Positions 1 to 9,715 of a stretch of 64,000 nucleotides of DNA are shown here, in pieces. The notes below the pieces were generated by a model that was not told the DNA's origin, ran no database searches, and saw nothing but the letters and a program-made list of their open reading frames with translations. Source of the DNA: Tritrichomonas musculus (Eukaryota; Parabasalia; Tritrichomonadida; Tritrichomonadidae); NCBI GenBank assembly GCA_039105265.1, contig JAPFFF010000006.1, positions 1,736,001-1,800,000 of the forward strand, in the 5' to 3' direction. The position numbers and the translations under genes are program-made. The first letter of the stretch is position 1; the number at the start of each line of letters is the position of its first letter.

Positions 1-531
1 TTTGTTAATTCCATCTCATTCAAAGAAGGATGGCGGGCTAGAGCATCTCGATTGTGCCATGCTTCAATTGTACCGAATAGTTGCCACTTTATGAATGCTG
101 GCAACAAATTGATCATTGGCAGATCAAATCTGAAAAGTGACAACGAAGCATCAGAAAAAAGGAAAATCCATCATTCATCACTAAAATCAATTTCTCGCAC
201 TTTTCTATTTCTCACACTTTTCTATTTCTCATTAATTGAAAGAATTTCTATTCACTCAAATGTCACTGAAATTGACAAAGAAGCTTTTTCATATTGTTTT
301 AATCTTAGTGGAGTTGGAATTTCATCCGATTCACAATTAGGAATAATAAATAATTGCACTTACAGTGAATCTTCAATACGAAAATTTGCCGTTTCACCTC
401 ACCTCACAAAAACTTACTTACTCATTTATAAAACAAATATATATATTCATCTTTACATTACAAATATTTTCACAAACGCTTTTTATAGTTGCCCAATGCT
501 CAATTGTACTGATATTCCTCATGATTCTTAA
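1..531 (+). pseudogene. BspA-like leucine-rich-repeat fragment
   Basis: The frame is open from the left edge to a TAA at 529-531. The readable part has the flavour of the trichomonad BspA-like surface family (TpLRR / LRR_5): a KLIIGRSNLKSDN stretch near 110-150 resembles the linker these proteins carry between repeat blocks, and around 240-400 there are repeat-like phrases (VTEIDKEAFSYC, LGIINNCTYSESSIRKFAVSP, NAFYSCPML). The repeats do not keep their regular spacing, the middle is replaced by an aromatic, low-complexity run (about 420-470), and no membrane anchor follows. The first ATG in frame is at 91. BspA-like proteins are thought to sit at the surface and bind host or bacterial partners. 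I read this as a decayed 3' end or a relic, not an intact gene; the family assignment rests on recalled motifs. Confidence 0.5.
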
Positions 532-1547
532 CATAAAATAATTGACTTTATACGATTCACATATTCATAGCTTTTTTTAATGCCTTCGCAAGTACAAATG
601 ATTGGATTTGATGTATTTCAATGATGCACATCACATCAAATAATTGAAAATGATGAAAAAAATAATTTTGAAATCTATTGATCAAAAAAAATTTTTAATA
701 TTGGCAAGGATCTAAATTATTTTATTATGGTTCCAGCTAAATTAAGATGTTTTGCTGTTTAAATCATTTGATTTTAAATATTAAACTTTTATCATATTTA
801 ATTGTTCATTTTTACATTAAAAATAAAAGAATTGAAATAAAAAGGCTAAAATCAAAACTGTATTGTTTTGGATATCAGTTGGCCTGGTTGTGGGCTGCCA
901 ATGATCATGATACCAATTTTACAAATTTGATCAATGATACAATTTTTAATAAAAAATCTTTTTTTTTTTTTTTTTTTTTTTTAAGATATCATTGATTAAC
1001 ATCAATTTAATATTAATTTTTTTTAAAATAAAAAAAAACTTGTTTCATTTTTGAAGAATCATTAATTACTCTTTATTATCTATATATTTGAAAAAGTGGT
1101 ATCTGTATTTAAAAGTTTTCTTCTTTTATTCTTTCAATTTTGAACTCCTTTCATTTTTTTCAATAAGAAGAGTTCTAATTCAAAAATAGATTTTTTTTTA
1201 CATTTTATATATCTATAAAAATAAAACTATAAAACAAATTTAGATTTATAAAAATAAATGATAAATATAAATAATATGTAAATATTAATAAAATTATGCA
1301 ATTTGATGTTATAAAAAGAATATTATTTTTTGATTATTTTTTCATTTAAATTGAATATAGAAATAAAAAAAATAAGATATCTTAAAAATTAATTTCTTTA
1401 AATAATAATATTATGCTATTTTATAATATATATTACAAATATAAATATATTAAATGATAATATACTTAGTTTTAATATTTAAATACTGGTGAGAAATGAA
1501 ATCAATTTACTCAAAAAATTTTCAATTTCAAATTAACATTTTCACAA
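532..1547. other. AT-rich intergenic region
   Basis: About 1 kb with no credible gene. It contains an uninterrupted run of 24 T at 959-982 and strongly AT-rich sequence up to the next promoter. The short open frame at 747-995 is a by-product of low-complexity sequence. Confidence 0.7.
1542..1546 (+). promoter_or_regulatory. Initiator-like element (TCACA)
   Basis: TCACA fits the trichomonad Initiator consensus TCAYW and lies just before the ATG at 1548. Transcription starting at the A of TCA would give a 4-nt leader, within the very short leaders typical of these organisms. It supports 1548 as the start codon. Confidence 0.55.
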
Positions 1548-3578
1548 ATGCATAATATAAGTATTCTATCTCTTCATGTTTTATATCATTTTTCAACTGC
1601 TCCTTTCTATTTAATTACTCACAATGAGCGACCCACCGTATCTTTTATTTATAATTCCCGCTTTTCTCGTTACTTTTCAAATATTGTATATTCTAATACA
1701 CAAAGGCACTCCACAATGATTAATAAAAATTCATTTTCACATATGCTAGATACTCCTCTTATTTTTTCACAAGATTATTGTCCAGATAATTCAAAGTGTT
1801 GTATAGGATCTAATAACCCATTTACAAATGGTCAATTTATTAAAGACCTAACTATTACAAATGAAAGTTTTCCAAGTAATTATTTAGATAAAAATGCGTT
1901 TTTTGAAGGCGGATGTGGCAATTTAACAATTACAAATTGCCAATTCTTATATTGCTACACATCATCAAAATCAAACCCCAAACACAGCGGTGGTGGCATT
2001 AGAGTTGAACAGGATTGCGAAGTTATTTTACATAGCTGTATATTTGATAATTGCCATTCATTCAAACATGGAGGAGCTGCCTCAATCACACAAAAATTTG
2101 TTGTCAATGAATATACTGACGAAAGTATAAACAAAAAAAGGCTTGAAGACCCTGCACACATATTTACTAATAAATTGGATATTCAATATACATGCTTTGA
2201 AAGTTGCTACTCTGAAGAAGGAAATAATTATGGAACAGCATTGATTCTTGGTGCTCAAGAGGTCAAGTTTTACTATGCATCCACTGTTGATTGCCCAAAG
2301 GCTGGCACAAATAAACCATATGGAGCACAATTTGACATACAAGCTAATTCAATCAGTTCTCAATTCATCAATGCAACTGGTGGAGAATCTGTTTACTGTG
2401 GAGCTATGGAATACCGAAATGCAACAAAAGGTTTCTTCCAATTTCAGACAATTGCTCAAATGCATTGCAAATATGCTATTGCATTCACATCAGTTGAAAT
2501 CAATGATCTTAAAATCACTTCGTGCAACATATTTAACAACACAGTCCTCAGGGATCCAGTATATGATTCAAATCTAAGTTCAAGTGCACCTTCGCTCATC
2601 TTTATAAGAAAGAAAAATTTACTTGTACAGAACTTTTATTTCACAAAAAATGACTTAACTCATGATGGAAAACTTGCATCAATTGAAATCGGAGATACAT
2701 TAACTGTCAACCTTCTCGGATGTTATGCAGACACAAATAACAAAAATCATTGGGAATATCCAAACGTAACAACAGAAAATTGCGGCTTTCATGATGTTGA
2801 AATTACAACATTTGGACTTCGTCAATTAAAATTGGGCCGATGCCTTGGAGATGTTGATCCTGGGCCAATTATCATTACAAATTTCTTCACTCCTTCCAAT
2901 CCGTTTTCTTATTCCAAAGAGTTCTCAAAGACAGAAGGATTCACAGAAACCGAAAGATTCAGCAAATCATCGGCTTTCACTGAATCAAGAACGTTTACAC
3001 CTTCTTTAAATTGGAATCAGTCAAAGTTTTTCACGGCTTCAAAATCATTTACACCATCATCGAAATTTTCAAAATCATCTGATTTTACAAAATCAAATTT
3101 ATTTAGTGAAACTGCAGACTTTACAAAATCAACTGATTTCAGCCGATCCAACTTTTTCTCGAAATCATCTGATTTTACTAAATCCTCAAAATTTTCGAAA
3201 TCTAATTTATTTAGTGAAACAAATGATTTCACACAAACTGATACATTCACCAAAACAAAGGCTTTTTCAAGCTCTTTTGAATTCACTAATTCAAATCCAA
3301 TCGAAGCTCCAATTGTTGACCGAGATCCAGGCAACAGCGAGTCCACAAAAAAGGACAACAAAGGAACAATTATTGGCACCGTTGTCGGATCAGTTGCAGC
3401 TGCGGCCATCATTGCAGGTTTGATCGTCTTCTTCGTTTTGAGGAAGAAACGAATGATGATTCCAACCGACGGAGCAAACGTAATGGACGAAACAAATTCA
3501 TCTGTCACTGTTGACAACAACCTCCAGTCGGTGATGGACAAAGATGATCCTTTCGCTGCTGATTTCGATCAAATTTAG
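1548..3578 (+). CDS. Type I surface protein with hexad F-[ST]-x-[ST] repeats
   Basis: 676 residues. The ectodomain (about 60-450) is Cys-, Asn- and Gly-rich with parallel-beta-helix-like phrases (LTITNCQFLYCY, GGGIRVEQDC, HGGAASI) of the kind found in polymorphic-membrane-protein-like surface proteins of trichomonads. Residues about 453-584 are a stalk of 22 six-residue units F-[ST]-x-[ST]-x-x, one unit having W for F. A transmembrane helix (about 606-630, Gly/Ala/Ile/Val-rich) is followed by a basic RKKR stop-transfer and a 45-residue acidic cytoplasmic tail ending in DDPFAADFDQI. The N-terminus has hydrophobic stretches but no clean signal peptide. DPF is a known AP-2-binding motif class, so an endocytic role for the tail is possible but inferred. 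Function is probably adhesion or coat; no catalytic motif is seen. Confidence 0.85.
   Translation: MHNISILSLHVLYHFSTAPFYLITHNERPTVSFIYNSRFSRYFSNIVYSNTQRHSTMINKNSFSHMLDTPLIFSQDYCPDNSKCCIGSNNPFTNGQFIKDLTITNESFPSNYLDKNAFFEGGCGNLTITNCQFLYCYTSSKSNPKHSGGGIRVEQDCEVILHSCIFDNCHSFKHGGAASITQKFVVNEYTDESINKKRLEDPAHIFTNKLDIQYTCFESCYSEEGNNYGTALILGAQEVKFYYASTVDCPKAGTNKPYGAQFDIQANSISSQFINATGGESVYCGAMEYRNATKGFFQFQTIAQMHCKYAIAFTSVEINDLKITSCNIFNNTVLRDPVYDSNLSSSAPSLIFIRKKNLLVQNFYFTKNDLTHDGKLASIEIGDTLTVNLLGCYADTNNKNHWEYPNVTTENCGFHDVEITTFGLRQLKLGRCLGDVDPGPIIITNFFTPSNPFSYSKEFSKTEGFTETERFSKSSAFTESRTFTPSLNWNQSKFFTASKSFTPSSKFSKSSDFTKSNLFSETADFTKSTDFSRSNFFSKSSDFTKSSKFSKSNLFSETNDFTQTDTFTKTKAFSSSFEFTNSNPIEAPIVDRDPGNSESTKKDNKGTIIGTVVGSVAAAAIIAGLIVFFVLRKKRMMIPTDGANVMDETNSSVTVDNNLQSVMDKDDPFAADFDQI
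2904..3299 (+). repeat. 22 x 18-bp hexad-encoding repeat
   Basis: Coding repeat encoding F-[ST]-x-[ST]-x-x hexads inside the surface protein. A larger internal duplication is visible: the phrase FSKSSDFTKS followed by NLFSET occurs twice, about 100 bp apart, suggesting expansion by slippage or unequal exchange. Confidence 0.85.
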
Positions 3579-3908
3579 TTGCAAAATATTTGATTTAATT
3601 AAATATTTTTTTTATTTACCATAAATATCAAGATTTCATCATAATTTTGTTAATTGAAAATATCATGATAATTTTTTTTAAAAAAACATCAATAGCATTT
3701 GAAAAAATCATCAAAGATTTTTTGACAAAGAACTAAATGTAATTCAATATTGAAAGAATATTTTATAAAACAGAATTCAAAAAATGATTGATAGATAATG
3801 AGAGTCCAATGATATAAAATAAAGCTACTTTATTCGACAATGATTTAATAAAAAACAAAGTTTACATGACTTTTAAATTACAAAGTTCAACATAGAAATA
3901 ATTATACC
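3579..3908. other. Convergent intergenic region
   Basis: Shared 3' flank of two convergent genes. It is AT-rich with short A and T runs; I see no gene or terminal repeat in it. Confidence 0.6.
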
Positions 3909-6900
3909 TTATTTGGAATCAAATAAATTTGGAAACAGAGATTTAAATCCGCGTTTTTTTGATCTCACTCTCGGTTGTGCCGTAAAATTGGATCTCAGCA
4001 TGTTAGTAATAAAATCTGAATGATTAATTTGATTGATCATATTTTGATAATCGTCTGCTTTGTCTGAATCAACCGGTACACCATCACCTTCCTTATAAAT
4101 ACGAGCTAATTCCTTAATCGCGTCGATATTCTTTAAACTTGCTGCTTTTTCTAACAATTTGATACCTTCCAGCTTTTGTAGTGGATTATTAAGCAATATC
4201 ATGCCTAATCGATAAGAAGCCTTTGGGAATCCAGCATCTGATGACTGCTGGTAGAGACTTTGTGCTTGAATATCATTCTTTTCAACATCATCAAGATCTC
4301 CATTTTCATAAAAGACACCAAGTTGATACTTCGATTCTGGATGTCCTTTTTGCGAAGCAATTTTGAAATAAGAAAAGGCGGCTTCTTTATTCATTTCAAC
4401 ATCTTTTCCAACTAAGAGTAATTTTCCATAGTAACATAAAGCATCCAAATCTCCTTGAGAAGCTGCTTCTTTTAAGAGCTTAATACCTTCTTGTTTGTCT
4501 CCTTTGACACCAGCTCCTTTATATAAGCAGACTCCAATACGGAATTTGGCACTAGGATCATCTTGGGGTGCTTCTTTGAGTAATTTATAGCCTTTCTCTT
4601 GATCTAATGGAACTCCTTTTCCTTCAATGTAGCATTGAGCAAGATTAACTGTTCCAAGTGTGTTTCCTGCTTTAGATGCTTCCCTAAAATAATACACCGC
4701 TTTATCCACATTGATATCAACACCATTGCCTTGGAGATAGCAACATCCTAGCAAATTCATTGCATCAGCATTTCCTCCTTTAACTGCCGAATTAAGTAAA
4801 TCTACAGCAACTCTGAGCTGCTCTTCACTCTCCATCTCTTTTATGTATATGCTACCTAGTTCGAACATTGAAGGAACATGATTCTTACGAGCAATTAAAT
4901 TCTTGAAGATTTCTATTGCTTCGTTGATGTTTTTTCTGGTTCCTATTCCTTTCTTATAAAGCAATCCAAGTTTAAATAAACCTTCAACATTGTCAGTTTT
5001 CTGTGTCTCTTTGAAAAGATGGAATGCCTTAATGTAATCCATTGCTACTCCTTTTCCATCGAGATAACAATGGCCAAGCTGCACTTTTGCCTCAATATTT
5101 CCTTGATTTGCTGCTTCTTGGAAAAATTTTGCAGCTTTAAATATATCTCGAGGTCCTCCAATTTCATTCTGGTACATAATGCCAAGCTGTGTTTTAGCAT
5201 CTGCAATGTCTGCTAACGATGCTTTCTCAAAGAGACTTCTTGCTTTTTCACCATTAATATTAGTTCCTATACCTTTCAAATAGCACATTCCTAAATGGTA
5301 TATTCCATTAATTTCTCCGAGATTCGATGATTTATTATAGAGTTTGAAGGCTTGCTGAAGATCCTTTTTGGTTCCTGCTCCAGTTTCATAGAGAATCCCT
5401 AGTTCAGTTGTTGCACGTGGATGGTTTTGATTTGAAGCTACTTCAAATAAAGAAAATGCTTTTTGCTTGTTGGCAAAAACTTCTTGATCTTGATTATATA
5501 TCATTCCAAGTTCATATGATGCTTCAACATGCTTTTTAGCTGCCGCTATTTCAAAAAGATCACGTGCTTCTTGGAGTGTATCGCAATTAAATTCTTCTGG
5601 ATTGATGCCTTCTCCAGTGTGAAGACAATGAGCAAGTTGGTAAGTTGCCTCTATGTAGCCTCTTGAGTGAGCAATACGAAAAAGTGAGAGTGCTTTCGCT
5701 TTATCTGTCGCAACAGAATCTCCTGTAAGATAGCATTGTGCTAATCGATATGCTAATTGAGGACTTCCGAGATCAGATGATTCTGTAAGGAGTTGGAATG
5801 CTTTTTCTTTGTCAACTGGATGACCTTCACCCTTGAGAAGACATAAAGCCAAGTCTCCTATTGCATCTGGAATTCCATTCTTTGATGCTTCTTCAAAAAG
5901 ATCAGCTGCCTTATTAACATCTCTTTGCGTACCAATTCCATCTTTGTAACATTTTGCAAGATGATATGCTGCACCTGGATGATGTTCTTTACAGATTGAT
6001 AATCTGGAAAAGGCTTCGTATACATTTTGCTCAACTCCTTTGTTACAATTCAATTTAAGCAATGCAAAACTGTACATTGAATCTTCTGAATTCGGGCCTG
6101 CTGAATTTATTTTGGAATAATGTAATGATATTTTCTCAATGAGTGAATCTGGCGTTTCTTTATTACAAAATTGGTTCAATTTGAATGAAGCACCCAAATG
6201 ATATTGATTTGCTGCTTCAATAAGTAAATCAATCGCTTTCTCAGTATAAAATGGATCGTTTGGCTTTTGTGTGAGATAAAATTCAGCTAAATTGTACATT
6301 CCATCAATAGAGCCACCATTTGCAGATAAACTTAAGTATTTGTAAGCTTCAAATATATCAGTCTTGGTGCCGTTTCCATGTAGATAACAGAGTCCAAGAT
6401 AATTTTGTGCTGGAACAAAATCTTTAGCTTGCGAAAAGTAATAAAATGCTAAATCGTAGTCTCTCTTAACAGCAGTTTTTGATTCTTCTTTAATACTTTC
6501 AATTTCTAAAACATTTGAATTATAATATAAGCAACCAAGAAGAAAGCTTGCTTCTGGATCATCTCTCTGTGCAATTGTTAAAAGCTGAATTGCAGTGAAC
6601 ATGTCTTTTTCAACTCCTATAGCATTTTGATAGCAATAAGAAAGTAATTTTAACGCTGGCGTATACCGCTTTCTTGCAGCTACTCGTAATAGATTTATTG
6701 CTTTTTCTATATTTTTTTCTTTCGTATCACCATATAAATAACATTGAGCAAGTTGATAAACAGGTTCAGGACATTCAAATTCGGTAATTTTGATGAGTTT
6801 TTCGAAAAGTTGTATTGCTTCTGCTTTGGAAACAACACCATCTATTCCATAAAATAAATTCAGAGAAGTATCAAGAAGGCTTTGTTCATTTTCATTTAAT

Positions 6901-7769
6901 TCTTTTGGCGTTGCAATCTGATTTAGTACTTCTTGTATATACGGTATATTTGCCCTTTTATCTGGGTCAAGAGTAAGCATATTCATAATGAGATCATTAA
7001 ATTGACTTGAATATGGATTAGGTATTGGATCTGGATGATCAATTAAATATAAGTCTTTTAGATAATCTTCTGACATATCATTATTGCAAGCTTGATAAAT
7101 AGAAACTCCAAGCGAAAAAATGTCGACAGGATAACTATATTTATTGCCATAATTATGAGAAAGATATATTTCAGGAGAGATATACATACCTGTCCCTTGT
7201 ACATTGGTAAAGTTTTTATGCGTATCATCTTTTGCTAATTGAAATATTGTTCCAAAATCTGCAAGTTTAATATCACCAAATTTATCCAATAAAATATTTT
7301 CAGGTTTAATATCTCGATGCATGTTTTTATTTTGGTTGAGATATTGTAAAGCTTGAATTGTTTGGTCCAGAAATTTTATTAAAATTATTTCTTCAATTGA
7401 TTTTCGCTGGGACATGTAATTACCCAAATGACCTCCTTCCCCATATTCGATGATCAAACCATACATTTTTGTATTAACAGGCAATCCGATTGTAACGCAA
7501 CGATTAATCATATCTTGATCAAGTATTGTTTCATAATAATCATAAAATTTAATTATATGCTTATGCTTAGAACGATAAAGCGCTAAAATTTCTGCTTCTG
7601 TTGTTTCAATAAATCTGGCTATCTTCTTACATACAAGTTTATCTCCATTTTCATGATCTTTACAAAGCTCTACAAAGCCATAACTGCCTTTTCCAATAAA
7701 TTTAATAAATTCAAAACGCTTATTAGGATCACCTTTGTATGGTGTTATTATTTGATCAATACCACTCAT
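3909..7769 (-). CDS. Protein kinase fused to Sel1-repeat array
   Basis: 1286 residues. Residues about 18-285 form a complete Ser/Thr-type kinase domain: glycine loop GKGSYG (26-31), beta-3 lysine K48 in LVCKK, HRDIKPEN (151-158), DFG (171-173), SPE in place of APE (198-200). All catalytic residues needed for activity are present. From about 300 to 1250 there is a near-continuous array of roughly two dozen Sel1-like repeats (36-residue helix pairs with A-x-x-x-Y/F-LG-x-x-Y/C and G-x-G-V/T signatures), a solenoid that normally mediates protein-protein contacts. The last 30 residues are basic. Kinase-Sel1 fusions are an expanded class in trichomonads; the substrate is unknown. The leader is about 4 nt from a TCATT Initiator, and a mobile-element end begins 45 bp upstream of the ATG. 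Confidence 0.93.
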   Translation of the reverse strand: MSGIDQIITPYKGDPNKRFEFIKFIGKGSYGFVELCKDHENGDKLVCKKIARFIETTEAEILALYRSKHKHIIKFYDYYETILDQDMINRCVTIGLPVNTKMYGLIIEYGEGGHLGNYMSQRKSIEEIILIKFLDQTIQALQYLNQNKNMHRDIKPENILLDKFGDIKLADFGTIFQLAKDDTHKNFTNVQGTGMYISPEIYLSHNYGNKYSYPVDIFSLGVSIYQACNNDMSEDYLKDLYLIDHPDPIPNPYSSQFNDLIMNMLTLDPDKRANIPYIQEVLNQIATPKELNENEQSLLDTSLNLFYGIDGVVSKAEAIQLFEKLIKITEFECPEPVYQLAQCYLYGDTKEKNIEKAINLLRVAARKRYTPALKLLSYCYQNAIGVEKDMFTAIQLLTIAQRDDPEASFLLGCLYYNSNVLEIESIKEESKTAVKRDYDLAFYYFSQAKDFVPAQNYLGLCYLHGNGTKTDIFEAYKYLSLSANGGSIDGMYNLAEFYLTQKPNDPFYTEKAIDLLIEAANQYHLGASFKLNQFCNKETPDSLIEKISLHYSKINSAGPNSEDSMYSFALLKLNCNKGVEQNVYEAFSRLSICKEHHPGAAYHLAKCYKDGIGTQRDVNKAADLFEEASKNGIPDAIGDLALCLLKGEGHPVDKEKAFQLLTESSDLGSPQLAYRLAQCYLTGDSVATDKAKALSLFRIAHSRGYIEATYQLAHCLHTGEGINPEEFNCDTLQEARDLFEIAAAKKHVEASYELGMIYNQDQEVFANKQKAFSLFEVASNQNHPRATTELGILYETGAGTKKDLQQAFKLYNKSSNLGEINGIYHLGMCYLKGIGTNINGEKARSLFEKASLADIADAKTQLGIMYQNEIGGPRDIFKAAKFFQEAANQGNIEAKVQLGHCYLDGKGVAMDYIKAFHLFKETQKTDNVEGLFKLGLLYKKGIGTRKNINEAIEIFKNLIARKNHVPSMFELGSIYIKEMESEEQLRVAVDLLNSAVKGGNADAMNLLGCCYLQGNGVDINVDKAVYYFREASKAGNTLGTVNLAQCYIEGKGVPLDQEKGYKLLKEAPQDDPSAKFRIGVCLYKGAGVKGDKQEGIKLLKEAASQGDLDALCYYGKLLLVGKDVEMNKEAAFSYFKIASQKGHPESKYQLGVFYENGDLDDVEKNDIQAQSLYQQSSDAGFPKASYRLGMILLNNPLQKLEGIKLLEKAASLKNIDAIKELARIYKEGDGVPVDSDKADDYQNMINQINHSDFITNMLRSNFTAQPRVRSKKRGFKSLFPNLFDSK

Positions 7770-7770
7770 A

Positions 7771-7775
7771 AATGA
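7771..7775 (-). promoter_or_regulatory. Initiator-like element (TCATT)
   Basis: On the minus strand the sequence reads TCATTTATG, where ATG is the kinase start. The A of TCA lies 4 nt before the ATG. The same arrangement (TCATTAATG) is found at the queuine transferase gene. Confidence 0.6.
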
Positions 7776-9615
7776 TATTACAAATATCTATTGAAAAAAT
7801 ATTTCACAATTTTTTAAGGGGAAACTAGGATAACGATCAACAAATTGAATGCATATTCAAAAAAATTGAATAAAAAGTATTATTCCTATTTTATCATTCA
7901 TACAAATGCTTATATGCTATTAAACTCTAGAGTTTTCAATAAAATTATTCAAGCAAACGTATTTTTGATTAGTTATACCCATTTCTAATTCTTTTTTTCT
8001 GAATATTTATTAAATGATGTTATCACTTATATAATAAGGTAAATCTTCTTAAAATTTTTCATTTTAACCTTTTTTCGCATGATGATGGCAAGTATGTTAA
8101 TATTTCTGTGAATTTACCGATTTTGAAGATGAGTCATTTTTTAAACATTGAAATGAATATTTATCAAGAGAAATCAATGTTATAATTAAAATAGTTACAA
8201 AACAATATTAACTTAAATAAAATATCAAAATAAATATATTTTTTATATTTTTCAATAGTTGTTATTCCTTTCAATTTTTATTTCATAAAAAGTTATTATA
8301 TTTTTATATTTCCATAATTTTTTGAATATTTCTAGCTATTTTATTTTTTATCATGTTTTCTAATTACAAATAATACAATTATTAATATAAAAAATTGAGT
8401 TTTTAAGTATAAATGTTGTCTATAAAATAAAAACGATAAGAAATTATTAGAAAATTTCTGAATTAACAATTTTTATATTAAAAAATAAAGATTTATATTA
8501 AAAATAAATAAATAATATTTAATCAAAAATCTTTTATATATATATTATTAATGCAATAAAAAATGATTGCCTTTATAAAATAATTGAATTAATATATTAT
8601 AAGAAGATATTAATAAAATGATAAAATAAAGTTTTTCAATGTTTTTGATAATTTTCTTAAAATTTCAATTAAAAATAAAATAAATAATTCTAAACGCGCT
8701 TCTAATTTTTGAAGTTTCCAAACAGCATTTATCAATGTCCAAATGATGTAGAAGTAAATCTCAAATTTATAATTCAGTTAAGCCCACTTTTCTCATGATA
8801 ATTACAAAAAAAAGCACATATTTAAATCCAAATTTATTTTTTGTTCAATTGTTTGGTTTGATTTCCATCTATTTATTTATCTTTTTTAATACATATATGT
8901 TTCCATGAATATTGTTTTTCAATAACTTGCAAAAGCCTGTATACAAAAACTAATTCATCATCATATAATAATCATATTTTTTGAAGGGATACAATTGGTT
9001 AAAAAGAAAAAAATCGTCCAATATAAATATAAAATAATCATATGATTTTGCATGATTAATATGAACCACCAGAACTCATCAGAAAAAAAATCTCAGTACC
9101 TCAAAACCCAACTTAAATGTTTCAAGAAGTGCGAGAACTAAAATAACGTATTTTTTGTTTTAAAAAAGGATTGATTTTTCAAAAAATAATTCGTTAGCCT
9201 TATGATTTTTTTAATAAAATAAAGTATATAATTGATTATGTATATTACATATCAGTATCAAACTATTTGAAAGTTCATACGTCGAAATTTAAATTTTACA
9301 TATTTTCAAGAATATGATTGAAGTTGAACCAATATTGATTATTTATTCATTTCATCATATTCTAAATAATATTATTGATATAATTTCTAATTAATATATA
9401 TATAATATTATAATATAAATGAGATAAATTTATTTTAACAAAAAAATTATAGAAAACATAAATATCTAGCTATAATATTAATTTTATGGGGATAATAATT
9501 TTATATTAGAATTAAATTATATTGTATGATATTATATTATGATTATTTATAAATCCGCTCGACGGGCGTAGTTTTATTTTTATATTCACAAAAAGTTATA
9601 AAAGAATTGAGTAGA

Positions 9616-9686
9616 AATGTTCGTTAGGCTTAAATCCCCTCAAAATTCAATGCAATGTTCGTTAGGCTTAAATCCCCTCAAAATTC
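9616..9686. repeat. 33-bp direct repeat, two copies
   Basis: Two identical 33-bp copies (9616-9648 and 9654-9686) separated by 5 bp. They lie 30 bp left of the innermost element and are more GC-rich than the surroundings. Their role is unknown. Confidence 0.85.
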
Positions 9687-9715
9687 TGTACATATTCCGT
9701 TTTATAATATTTTAT

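Noticed and set aside
747-995. 82-codon open frame ending in poly-Phe
   Set aside because: Ends in translation of the T24 run; low complexity, no family resemblance.
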